Shown: one piece after another, positions 31,101 to 39,942 of the stretch
How positions within the stretch are numbered: the first letter of the stretch is position 1
Layout: the number at the start of each line of letters is the position of its first letter
NCBI GenBank assembly: GCA_023014365.1
Contig: JAEBUN010000014.1
Location: forward strand, 930,001 to 994,000
Origin: Lepiota brunneoincarnata
Lineage: Eukaryota > Basidiomycota > Agaricomycetes > Agaricales > Agaricaceae
Direction of reading: 5' to 3'
DNA length: 64,000 bases
Made by a program: the position numbers and the translations under genes
Notes under the pieces: model-generated
What the model saw: the letters and a program-made list of their open reading frames with translations, nothing else
What the model was told of the DNA's origin: nothing
The model's database searches: none

Positions 31101-32192
31101 TGTAAACTGAACAAGTCCCTATATGGGTTAAAGCAGTCACCTCGTCTGTGGAGTGAAAAACTTGCAACTGTAATGGAAGGGATGAATTTCCATAGGTTGC
31201 ACAGTGATCCATCAGTTTACCTCTATGCCCAGGATGATGTACGGGTAATCGTCCCTGTGTTTGTGGATGACATCACAATTGCATCAAAATCTGTTGAGAA
31301 AATGGACCAGTTTGTGGAAGAATTATCTTCACATTTCAAATTGAGGGACCTAGGTGAAACATCATTCTTATTGGGTGTTGAAATCAAACGAGATAGGCAA
31401 CAGCACATATTGACACTGTCCCAACGTCAATATATTCTAAAGAAGTTGGAAGAGTTTGGAATGACAGAGTGCAAACCACGAACAACACCCATGATACCTA
31501 ATAAGGTCCTTACACTAGATGACTGTCCAAAAACTCCAGAGGAAAAGCAAAAGATGGTTAATATCCCTTACATGAATGCTGTTGGCTCTCTCATGTATTT
31601 GGCCACTACAACACGTCCGGACATTGCTTATGCTGTAGGGGTACTAGCACGCTTCAATGCTAACCCTGGAATGGCTCATTGGTCAGCTGTTAAACACCTG
31701 TTCCGATACTTAAGGGGTACATTGGACTATAAGCTCACATATGGATCTGACTCCAGTATTGGTGATAGGATGTTTGTGACATATTGTGATGCTGATCATG
31801 GAGGAGACAAGGACTCTCGCAAATCCACAACAGGATATTTGGTGAAGCTGGGTCAGGGGGTTGTGTGTTGGAGAAGCAAGCTTCAACCTGTAGTCACCAA
31901 GTCAACTACTGAAGCAGAGTATGTGGCTGGAAATGAAGCTGGAAAAGAAATCCTGTGGATGCAAAAATTGCTAGGAGAGCTTGGATATACTCCATGTGCC
32001 CCATCGGTACTATACACTGATAGCCAGTCTGCAATGTCTGTTGCCAAAAACCCTGATCACCATGGGAGGATGAAACACTTGGACATGGGTTATTATTGGT
32101 TGAGGGAGAAGGTGGCAATGAAAAAGCTACAGCTTGAGCACCTGTCTACTGATGACATGCCAGCTGATCTGCTTACAAAACCTCTTGCCTGA
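28182..32192 (+). CDS. Copia gag-pol polyprotein (gag, zinc knuckle, protease, integrase, RT, RNase H)
   Basis: An intact frame of 1,336 residues from the ATG at 28182 (MSDSVSARITPL); the frame is open upstream but without an ATG. In order: a copia-type gag domain (~residues 10-210), the CCHC knuckle CYVCGKVGHIARVC (~226), the protease site WIIDTGASSHM (Asp ~291), the pre-integrase zinc region with LWHKRLGHHNYED, the integrase core with HSD, RCDKGGEY and the Glu of NGVAERANRT (~490-590), RT with SKWVFKVK, IDAEVYMKQPEGF, SLYGLKQSPRLW and catalytic VFVDDI (~1028), and RNase H with YCDADHGGD, STTEAEYVAG, YTDSQSAM and a C-terminal ADLLTKPLA. All catalytic residues are present, so the element may still be mobile. 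Gag and pol are fused without a frameshift, as in Drosophila copia and plant elements and unlike Ty1. Confidence 0.97.
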   Translation: MSDSVSARITPLTNSNYGEWSGEMQAWLMSKGLWNVVSGKEKKPEKDQGNIDAWELKVQKAAGDIYLLLDRDQRVHVRDLVGEPVEMWKKLEEVHQSKKPGARFNAYDDLFSIRKNDEESLVDLGTRIEKAMATIQDLCPTKFTITNLDEELQCMVLIRALPEDYAHLSTALLLQDKLTKSTVLAAFRNEDLNRQKRTEIANRAMVGGFGGKKKWKPKTPGVVVTCYVCGKVGHIARVCHDRKDKVGTNTAEAHRVEESGEKMPESAHVASTLSGFEACFTSSNSFHWIIDTGASSHMTPHKSWLQDYTPFRVPVRLADNSIVYSEGIGRVIFRPVINGQLERDVEFTRVLHVPALRSNLLAVLYLTLHKGIDVHISLDKLQFFQKDQLLFTGSVKGTTGYLDGSTVENIENVHIASTLPLNLSLWHKRLGHHNYEDIKRMIKSDIVSGMTVSSSEKPDPICEPCLAGKMHANPFPPSEHRASQSLELVHSDLHQVSVTSLGGFNYWVTFIDDFSQFRVVIPLKRKSDVFDAFKWFKVFAENQTGHTLKTFRCDKGGEYMGSNFIKFLDDCGIARQYTVRNRPQQNGVAERANRTLNERITAMISEANLSKGYWGECLAALVHVWNRCPTSVLPSMTPYEAWYGKKPDVSHLRVWGCIAYVHIQKDKRSPLGSHMEKCVFIGYPEGYKGWKFYNPVTKKIVISERAEFDEHIGLNGPLHHQLQPNDINDKEPVLPAPEPILVPLTDPLTPCVQIPPTGQVEANDEQDDDIREGLPSEPEIDSRPIAIRKPKRNVARPLGYWKHREPKPLVTDSESEDEQQNAQYSQEMEPQSYSEALERPNGEGDKWHEAALEEINAHLTNGTWSLVPLPPGEKAIGSKWVFKVKHNADGSIERYKARIVAKGFSQRPGQDYFETFASTMHQSTIRTILALAAIEDLNLRTVDISHAFINSDIDAEVYMKQPEGFEQGGSEYVCKLNKSLYGLKQSPRLWSEKLATVMEGMNFHRLHSDPSVYLYAQDDVRVIVPVFVDDITIASKSVEKMDQFVEELSSHFKLRDLGETSFLLGVEIKRDRQQHILTLSQRQYILKKLEEFGMTECKPRTTPMIPNKVLTLDDCPKTPEEKQKMVNIPYMNAVGSLMYLATTTRPDIAYAVGVLARFNANPGMAHWSAVKHLFRYLRGTLDYKLTYGSDSSIGDRMFVTYCDADHGGDKDSRKSTTGYLVKLGQGVVCWRSKLQPVVTKSTTEAEYVAGNEAGKEILWMQKLLGELGYTPCAPSVLYTDSQSAMSVAKNPDHHGRMKHLDMGYYWLREKVAMKKLQLEHLSTDDMPADLLTKPLA

Positions 32193-32337
32193 GTCAAGGT
32201 GGAGAAGTTCTGTGATCTTATAGGTTTAAGGAAATGATGGAATAGGAAGTTGGATAAGTGAAGGTGTGGAGTGGATCAGGGGGTTGTGCATTGGTGATCC
32301 ACTACACAAATTAAAGAAGTGTTCTGTCAGGGGGTTG

Positions 32338-32675
32338 TGTTAAATAAAGTGACAGATCACTTATTAGTTAGTAACGAATTATGATATATAAGTAATTAGT
32401 TGTTATGTACACCCATCCCTTGGGGATGTCAATTAGTGGACACCGAGTTTCACACCTCGTGTCCATTTTGACAGGATGGGACCTTAGACTAGCCAAATCC
32501 TATTATGTGAAGGGGAGTTACATACGAAGAACCTTTACACTTGACCAAATCAGCGGGCTTATCAAATCACACTATTATTAACAACGTGTGAATACATCAG
32601 TGATTGTTGATCAACTCGAGCTAGTGACTAGTGATCAGTGTGTCACTGATACTATTGACTCTACTCAGTTCAACA
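32338..32675 (+). repeat. Copia 3' LTR
   Basis: 338 bp, preceded by a short G-rich tract (tcagggggttg) that may be the polypurine primer; a similar tract occurs about 55 bases earlier. It differs from the 5' LTR by three transitions. Confidence 0.95.
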
Positions 32676-34137
32676 TTATGTCCAAAAGAGAATCGAGCTT
32701 CAGGGAATGTTGGAGAGAAAGGGGGGCAGGGGCCGTGCTAAAAGATGCAAGATGCAACTCATCTGTTGTATGTGTATCCTCATCCTCCGCTACCTTCACT
32801 TTTTGTAGTGGGCCATTGGGGGAGGTATCCACATCATAAGTAAGCTCTTCAAGTGCGTCGGGCGGCAGGTCCATGATTTTTGTGACCGGGATCGCTCGGA
32901 GATCCCTAGGAAAGTATGGTACAAGCCGGAATGCGGCAAAGCGAAGCTTCGAGATAGATCCATCGAGCTCGGCGAGGATGTAGGATCCTCCCGTCGTCCT
33001 CCTGAGCACTACGAGTGGTCCATAATACCGGGGCTTGGTCTTGCTGCCTACATCGTGGTCATATCGTGAGTTTCTGACTAGAACTAGGGAGCCGGGGGAA
33101 AAGTTAAAGTCCCAAATGGAGTTGGAATACTTTTCATTAAACTGCCGAACAGACTCGAAGCGAGCCTTCAATACCATTTCCTTGACCTTGGCAAGATCTT
33201 GAGGCCATTTTTGTAACTGGGTCGCTCGAGTAGCGAGAAGGTCGGGGGTCGAGAGAGGCTTGATGAGATTGGGCGCCAGGTACGTTGCTTCTGCAAGATC
33301 GAAAGGAAGGAGAGGTTCTAGGCCATGCGCGATGTAATATGGGGAATACCCTGTAGACTTTTGAATAGAAATACGTTCAGCCCAGAAAACTGAAGGCGCA
33401 GCTGTTGCCCATTTCTTTTCGTCACCCTCGGCTGCCTTCACCAGTGCTTCCCAAACATCAAAATGCTGGCGTTCCATGGGACCGTTTGCTTGAGAGTTGT
33501 AGGGCAAGATCCGGATATGATTGATTTTGTATTTTTGCACTAGAAATTCGACTGCCTGTACGAAGGCAGGGCCATTGTTGGTTACGATTTCTTCGATGGT
33601 GCCCCATCGGCAGAGGATATCTTCGAATACAAATGTTCCGAGTGTTCGGGCGTTCTCAAGGCGGAGCATTCGCCATTCCAGATACGAGGAAAGAGAGCAT
33701 CGTGCATGGACTATGTACCGGAAACCGTTTGATTTAGGCATGAACATAGTATTGATGTATGCTTTCCGGAATAGTGTGAGGGGAGTAGGGACTGTTGGTG
33801 GAATGTGGAAATTGTGTAGTAGTCGAGTTTGGCATTCGTGGCATGTCTTGATGAACCATCAGACATCCTGTTCGAGTTGGGGCCACCAGAACTGCTCTAG
33901 CAACCGTATCCGGACCGTAAAAATACCTTTATGACCCATCTCGTCATGAGCTTGTCGGATGAGCTTGTAGCAATTTTCTTCGGCTACCACCAGCTTGTGT
34001 TTCATTTTTGGATCCTTCTTCCAAAGCCTGCCATCTCACACAAAAAACCCAGATGAGAATCGGACAAACCTCTTGAATGCTTCATCGGCCAAATCCTCGG
34101 GTCGTGTGGGATTGTTGAGAAACGCTTGAACTCATCT
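32676..34137 (-). pseudogene. Gypsy-1 integrase region, interrupted
   Basis: The main open part (33747 down to the copia junction) carries an rve core: RLENARTLGTFVFEDILCRW, the Asp of IVTNNGPAFV and the Glu region NSQANGPMERQHFDVW. A C-terminal barrel follows with FSPGSLVLVRNSRYD and YYGPLVVLRRTTGGSYIL. Upstream, between about 33750 and 34137, the frame continues through an HHCC-like zinc-binding stretch but is stopped by TGA at about 33861, 34034 and 34136. TNNGPAF in place of the usual SDNG/TDNGPEF is odd; Asn for Asp at that position would be inactivating if it is the catalytic residue. Confidence 0.85.
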
Positions 34138-36033
34138 GAGTTCGAGATCGCGGCGCTGTGCTTTATCTGAGCGAGGAATGATGGGAAAAGATGGTGGAGA
34201 TGAGTGGGAGACTTCGCTTGACAGAATTCCGAAATGTTTTGACTCGGAAATAGCAGTGTTGGATGTGGGACACCCGAGTGAGTATAGGGGCACCCGAAGC
34301 GAGCTGGTTTCATTCAGGAGTTCGATCACAAATGTGTTTGATGCCCAGGGCCACCATGAGCTGTCAAGTGGTGAAGGGACATGATGAGCACATATGTTAT
34401 TGAATGAATTTGCCAAGTCGATCCATTCTTCATAATCATCGTTTATTTCGGGATCTTCTGGGGCTCGGGGACGTTGTGACAGGCCATCAGGACCATGTCT
34501 TTTGCCGGGGACATGTCTAAGGCGGAAATCAAATAGCAAGATTGCCGAAATCCAGTGATTGATGGTGGTGGATGGCTGGACATCAGGATTATTGATCATA
34601 CCCTTTATATATTTCGCGTCAACTTCCATGACTAAGTTCCTGACCCCGATAATCCATATTCTGACATCTTTTAGTGCTCGGAAGAGGCCGAATAATTCTA
34701 GCTTTGCCTGGGAGTACCGGGATTCGCATTCATTGAGTGTAATAGATCCAAATTGTGAAGGGTATCTTTTGGTGTCATCTCTGAGCTGTGAAAGAATATA
34801 TCCGACCGCGATTTTTGATGTGTCGATGCCTAGGATGACCTTGTTAGTACTTGAGTAGTTGATGGCTTGGATACACGGTGAACTCCTCGCCAGTTCCTTC
34901 AAAATGCTCATCACAACTTCTGCTTCTTTGCCAAACTCGAACTCGACTCCTTTCTTTGTCAGCTTAACCAGGGGTTGTGATATGGCAGCAAAATCGCGAA
35001 TAAAGATCCAGATGGTTCCAAGAGTGCCGAGAAAACCTCGGACTTCAGTGACATTGGAGCACATGGGCCAGTTAATGATCTTCTGAATTCTTGAGGCATC
35101 TGGAAGTTGTCCCTTGTATGTACACAGATGTCCAACCACGACTGCTGACGGAGTGCAAAAGTGAGATTTGGGCCCAGAGAAGGTGCCTCCGGCATGTTTG
35201 ATTCGCTGGATAACTCGGTTGACGTTCTGGAGATGCTCCCACACAAATTGGCGAATTCCTGGATTTTCAGGTATTGTCTCGTACTGATTATCGACCTCAT
35301 AGCGTGTCGCTGGTCCTTTTACTGGTACATCATCGACGAAAGGTAGTGCAACATGGGGAATCTCGTCTTGTAGTAGGAATGTGAGGTCGCCTTGCTGTAT
35401 CTGCATTGAATTTGTGTATCCCATAGGTATCGAAGTGAGTCGTAAGGTTCCGAGTGGGGTTTGGAAGGTGGTAAGGTCACGGGATTCAAGTGCTAAGGCA
35501 TGCTGGTCAAAACCGACAAAGAGGTCAAAAATCCCATAGCATCCACGGCCACCGAAAGACTCAGCGTAAGTTTCCACAATAGGTGGAACACCTGCATCCT
35601 TGATTGTTACTGTGTTGAGGGGCTGGAGGTCATGAACGAGCCTGAGGGATTTTCCATCCTTTTTGAGTACGCAGAACCAACGGGATCGGTAAGATGAGTT
35701 TGAAGGCTCATAAACACCGGCGGCAATTTTGGCCTTGATCACGTCAACTACCCGTTGGAAGTTGCCAGGGGGAATGGGTATGTTTTGGAGGGACCAGGGA
35801 ACATGCTCGATGGTGGGAATAATGATGGGATCAAAATAGTTGCTGGAGAACTTCCCTTTCTCATCTTCGGTCCATGCAAATCCGAGTTCTTGGGCCTTGA
35901 TTAGGTAATGTATGAGTTTCTCTTCTTCTGGCCATAGAAAGCCATCCGGATTGACGTTTGTAGATATCTTGCATTCTGCAGTGTAGCGAGTGCCAGGGTT
36001 GAAATTGGGTGGGTTGGTAGGTAAAATGGGCAT
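34132..36033 (-). pseudogene. Gypsy-1 reverse transcriptase-RNase H
   Basis: 633 codons open. The RT region shows EPSNSSYRSRWFCVLKKDGK, LRLVHDLQPLN, GIFDLFVGFDQ, the thumb-side TPLGTLRLTSIPMGYTNS and the catalytic ALPFVDDVPVKG; RNase H follows with NKVILGIDTSKIAVGYILSQ and a GPDGLSQRP tail. FVDD is an accepted RT box variant. It is continuous in frame with the protease ORF upstream apart from a few stops (TAG at 36370; a TGA at about 36061), so it is a domain of a decayed gag-pol polyprotein, not a separate gene. Confidence 0.9.
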
Positions 36034-36369
36034 GTTTTCGAGGGGATCTGTAGGTATTCGTCAGACAATCCGGTAGTTTTCAGGTAGTGTTGTAGCTACC
36101 GGTTTGATTCTATTGGCGACCTTTTTGTATGCATGGGCCGATATTTTGCTTATTTCGCATGATTGGGGGCTTTCCGGAATATCAATTTCATATATTTCTT
36201 GTGGGCGGTATAAGGGGGGAAATGAAGCAGTTGTAAACACGATTGGCGAAATCATTGATAGGGACAAGTGGTTGATGGAATCGGGAAGGTTTTGATTGGA
36301 TGCTAGGGTGTGGGAATTGTGGGGGGGCTATGCTATCTCCTCGACTGTGATGAGCCGAATCCTCGATAT

Positions 36370-37221
36370 CTAAAAACCCAAGTTCGACTGAGCTGATGGT
36401 CGCACCCTCACCATGGTTGGTATCATGATGGTTTCTTGGGTATTCGGGTCGAAGAGTGTGAGGTGTGAGTCACCGTTCGAGTAGTGATGCGTCCGAGCCT
36501 GAGTTAAGGTAAGAAATGGTTGCCCCAGTAGCATCTCATAGGGTGCGTGCTCAAATACTTGTACTTGCAGATAGAACACGCTACTCCCGATGCATACTGG
36601 AAGATCACGGAGAAGTCCCAGGGTTACCTCCTTGGTCGCATTAGCGGATTCCATCATGATGCTTTGGTCTCGGAGGAGGGGAAGGCCAAGTTTTTCCCAA
36701 ATGTCCTTCCGAATGCCGATTACTTGAGATCCTTCATCGAGTATAGCATCAACTGTAATCCTGCCATTGAGCTCCAGTGGAATGGTGCGTAAATCTTCAA
36801 TGTGATTGGCAACTATTATAGGGTTGGAAGGGGATGAAGAATTATGTTGCAGGAGTGCCGAGGGGAGCAGGCTGGATTCATTTTCGAAGTTCTCAAGTGC
36901 CGAGACGTTTGCAGCTGTTCCAGCTGGAACGCAGTGAGTCGTTACCTGCTCTTTAATATGCTTTCGGATATCTGGTGCAATGGCATAGAGCTCCCTCTGC
37001 GAAATTGTTACTGTGCCATCTAGGCTCCTCTGTATAACATTTTGAATCGTTTTTGGGTCTTCAATTGGTGATGAGAAGCGGTACTGCGGTTGTTGTGGGG
37101 TAGGAGTTGATTGGGGAATGGGGAATTTTGACGGAGCTGCAGGCTGGTGAGTGGAGGGATTACTAGGCTCGTTTGGAACTGAGGCAGTTTTGTTAGACGG
37201 TGCCGGAGGACTTGAGGGCAT
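36370..37221 (-). pseudogene. Gypsy-1 aspartic protease segment
   Basis: Pro-rich linker followed by a retropepsin-like fold: ITVDAILDEGSQVIGIRKDI then QVQVFEHAPYEMLLGQPFLT. DEGS stands where most retropepsins have D-T/S-G-A; a D-E-G variant occurs in some fungal gypsy lineages as far as I recall, so it need not be damage. The frame ends at TAG 36370-36372 within what should be continuous pol, and a further short open segment (36061-36267) links it to RT. Confidence 0.7.
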
Positions 37222-37392
37222 GTTTTTGGCATTCCCTGTTGATCCAATGTGTTTGCGAATGGCCTCCTGACGTTTGATAGTCGCCAGGGAGACTGCCTCA
37301 AGTCTTGCAAGTTCTTCTTCATCTTCCGTGATGTTCAGGGTGGAGAGGGATGTGTTACATGTTGGGAGAGTAGCAGATGCACCATTTGAGGC

Positions 37393-37770
37393 TCACATTA
37401 CTGCCAGAAGGTTTGCTTGCACAATCCCTGGTGAGCGTGATTTGTGCCAGTTATCTAGCCGTTCCTTCATATCTCGACCAGGGGCAGTCCGCGTTGATAC
37501 TTGTATACCATCTGGAGTGCATATGCGATTGGTGTTATCCTGGATGCATAATCCTCGGCGAAGGTAGTCGTTAAGGCCGCTGCAGTTTTGGAACGCATGC
37601 TCGGTGCTACCACAGAAACCACAAGGCCAATTTTGCCGATTTTGCTGTGGGTTTTGCTGGAGCAAAGGCTGATATGAGGATTGGGGGGTATTGTGGACAG
37701 GACCAGCTAATTTTCCAGCTAGACGGTTCAAGAATGCATCCGACGTTAATATCTGTTCAATAGATGACAT
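37393..37770 (-). pseudogene. Gypsy-1 nucleocapsid zinc-knuckle segment
   Basis: Carries CGFCGSTEHAFQNC, a CX2CX4HX4C retroviral zinc knuckle that binds genomic RNA during packaging. It is in frame with the protease segment after a TGA at 37393-37395, and in a different frame from the gag segment at 38339-38779, so one frameshift lies between 37770 and 37900. Confidence 0.8.
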
Positions 37771-37799
37771 ATCAAATGTTTGTCATGGTGATGGAGTGA

Positions 37800-38856
37800 A
37801 TGATGCAATGGGGGTTGTTGTCATTTGAGGGGGGGGGTGCTGGGGAAGTACCAGGTAAAGTAAGGCTGTATCCGGACCCAGTTCCTTTTAACAAAAATCA
37901 TGCAGCTTCTTCAACATCATCAATATTCCAGGGTTCATCTGCATGATGCCTCGGGTCCTGGAGATGAAGTTGAGTGTGTAATCGCTGGCGGAAATCGATA
38001 TGGAATCCACTGATAAAGAGTTTATTTCGCTCCCTTTGTGAGATTCAGTTGCAATTGAGGAGCCATGCGGCTTGTGTCAGGAATTCTCGGTAATACTCCC
38101 CAAACTGAATTCGGTCTTTCATGGGTGTAGCGGCATTTTGTTCTACAAAGACTTCGAGGTCAGTCACATTATACTTTGCATCGTCTTCTGCTCCTGGGTA
38201 CATGGCTGTGATCTCTCCTTTGAAGCGGACCCAGTCAGCTCCAGTGGCAGATGGACGGCTAGTCCAGGCATCATATTCTCGGCTGTCCAGGTAGCGAAGG
38301 GTGTGGAGGATTTGTTCACGATCGGTAAGTCCACATTCTCAGCCTAGCATTTCTATCTCATCGAAGAACCTTTTTAGAGACCTAGGGTGTCCATCGAATT
38401 TAGGGGCGTTCTGGTCGAAGCGAGATGGCATGTGGCGAAACTGTAGTTGCTGATGGAAGGGGAATGGTTGCTGATTAGGGGGTTGGGCATGTGGACCGGC
38501 TTGACCAGGAAATTGGGCTGGTCCAAATCCAGGGGGGGGCTGACCTTGCGGAATGGGGAAATGCCGAGCTCTGTATCCGGGTGGGTTCCCTTGCTGCTGC
38601 TGTTCATTATTGTCATTGAGGTCAAGTCCTAGGTCTACCTCTGCTCCTATATCGGCCATTACAAGTTCGAGATGAAAAGAAGAATCTGAAGGGGAAATAG
38701 AGCTGGAATTGAATGAGAAGAATTCGCTGGCAGTTGCTAGAGTTTCGAGGGATAGGTTGTGGGGATTGTGAAGGGACAATATGACTTCTTGGGCAAGATT
38801 TCGGGATATGCTGGTCCACTAGGTAGGTTTTGAAGCCCCTCGTGGTGGGCTCCAGT
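37800..38856 (-). pseudogene. Gypsy-1 gag (capsid) region
   Basis: The 5' coding part of the element. From about 38779 it reads an N-terminal low-complexity part (NNEQQQQGNPPG), then RHMPSRFDQNAPKFDGHPRS and LKRFFDEIEMLG, a Ty3 gag capsid N-terminal pattern. The same frame continues past TGA codons at 38339-38341, 38045-38047 and 37898-37900 through RDRIQFGEYYREFL-type capsid sequence. All three stops are TGA. Confidence 0.75.
38837..38854 (-). other. Gypsy-1 primer-binding site
   Basis: On the minus strand, TGGAGCCCACCACGAGGG starts two bases after the LTR's terminal CA. A TGG start pairing with a tRNA CCA end is the standard arrangement for Ty3 elements. I cannot name the tRNA. Confidence 0.6.
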
Positions 38857-39589
38857 TGAAGAGGGTCAGACTCTCCTACAAGGCAATCGCATCAGTACGG
38901 AAACGGCTACATGAAGCAAGCCGAAACAAGCCGACACCGAAGCGAGAACAAACAAAACACAACGAAACAAGGCACAAGCGTGATCGGCGAAACGATCACT
39001 GGGCTTCAAAAACCTCGGGAAAGCGTTATAAGGGTTGGAGAAGTAGAGGACGAGATAAGGAGGTGAATTCCGGGTCTATAGTTGACTGGAGAACTCGTCT
39101 CCGAGGTTCCTACTTTATATACACAAAAACTATGAGTAATTAAGTTTTTCCTACACTGAAATGGCAAGGAAAATGTTGGCTACTGAAGCTAGGTCATATC
39201 TGGGATATAAGAGATGTGAAACAGGAGAATCACGAAGTTTTTCTCGACTACGCTAGCCAAAGATTAGGGAACAGGAAACGATAGGATAAAAGCAGTGATA
39301 TGCGAAGCACAGAGAAAACTAAAAGAGGGAGGAAATTTACTCTACGATCGAGCTTGTGAAATGGAATGGAGAAATGAATAGGAAAATTTGTCTGCCCTTG
39401 AACACATGCAGCTATCGACGGGACAGATACGCCGACGAATGATAGCTGTCCCTTTTTGCGCGAGCGCTCTGAAAGTCATGATCCGGGGTTCGGGTTCCGA
39501 GTTCAACTCCATTCCGAGTTCGGCTTCCGAAACTACAAGAGGTGGCATGGGGCAGCCGTTGTGCATGCAGCCGCATGCCAACCTCTACA
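38857..39589 (-). repeat. Gypsy-1 LTR (5' LTR in the element's orientation)
   Basis: 733 bp, the same length as its partner, with no indels between them. In most of the 21 differences this copy has the A/T state at a CpG of the other LTR, but some run the other way, so both copies have lost CpGs. Confidence 0.95.
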
Positions 39590-39594
39590 CTTAC

Positions 39595-39942
39595 AATACC
39601 TTTCTCATTACCCCAAAGTCTTTTTAGAACAATATCATGCTTTTAGGGCCAGGGATATGTTGCGAGAGGACAGACAGTATTTACAAGGCTTTTCCTGCAA
39701 AACCCAAACACACACCATTTATCTTGTAACATGAAATCGAGCTTTGATCATGATCTCCATCGCAGACTGAGTCTTGGACTGATGACAAGGTGTTAGAATG
39801 CAGGTTGCAGAGGGCTGTGAAAGGATGCCCACTTGGGGGCGTCCTTCACTAGGGACGAGGGTGCCCTGCATGAGCACAAGTGAACAGAACCAACGTCTAT
39901 TCTCGGGGGGCTAAGGAACTTGACCCCTCCTAGCAACTATAT
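39595..39942. repeat. Segmental duplication block B, middle part
   Basis: Directly continues block B on the right side of Gypsy-1; 39603-39800 matches block A at 19040-19235 (atgttgcgagaggacagaca, atgatctccat, aggtgttag). From about 39830 to 39942 I see no match and no gene. Confidence 0.6.

Larger units (their letters stand above)
27702..32675 (+). mobile_element. Ty1/copia LTR retrotransposon, full length and apparently intact
   Basis: 4,974 bp, with 338-bp LTRs at 27702-28039 and 32338-32675 and the perfect 5-bp duplication ttatg at 27697-27701 and 32676-32680. The LTRs start TGTTAAATAAAG and end CAGTTCAACA. They differ at only three positions (all transitions), about 99% identical, so insertion is recent. 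It carries a primer site for half-tRNA priming and one uninterrupted gag-pol frame. It lies within the pol tail of Gypsy-1, on the opposite strand to that element. Confidence 0.97.
26760..39589 (-). mobile_element. Ty3/gypsy-type LTR retrotransposon (Gypsy-1), complete but decayed, carrying a nested copia element
   Basis: Two 733-bp LTRs (26760-27492 and 38857-39589) flanked by the perfect 5-bp duplication cttac at 26755-26759 and 39590-39594. The LTRs start tgaagagggtc and end aacctctaca on the plus strand. I count 21 differences, all transitions, so about 97% identity. The internal region reads on the minus strand as gag, zinc knuckle, protease, RT-RNase H, integrase, the Ty3 order. Removing the nested copia element with its 5-bp duplication (4,979 bp) leaves about 7.85 kb. 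Pol is one continuous frame interrupted by stops, plus one frameshift between gag and the knuckle; it is non-autonomous now. Confidence 0.95.

Noticed and set aside
36370..37221. DEGS protease site of Gypsy-1 as inactivating damage
   Set aside because: Other parts of the protease are well preserved and I recall D-E-G variants in fungal gypsy lineages, so I do not count it as a mutation.
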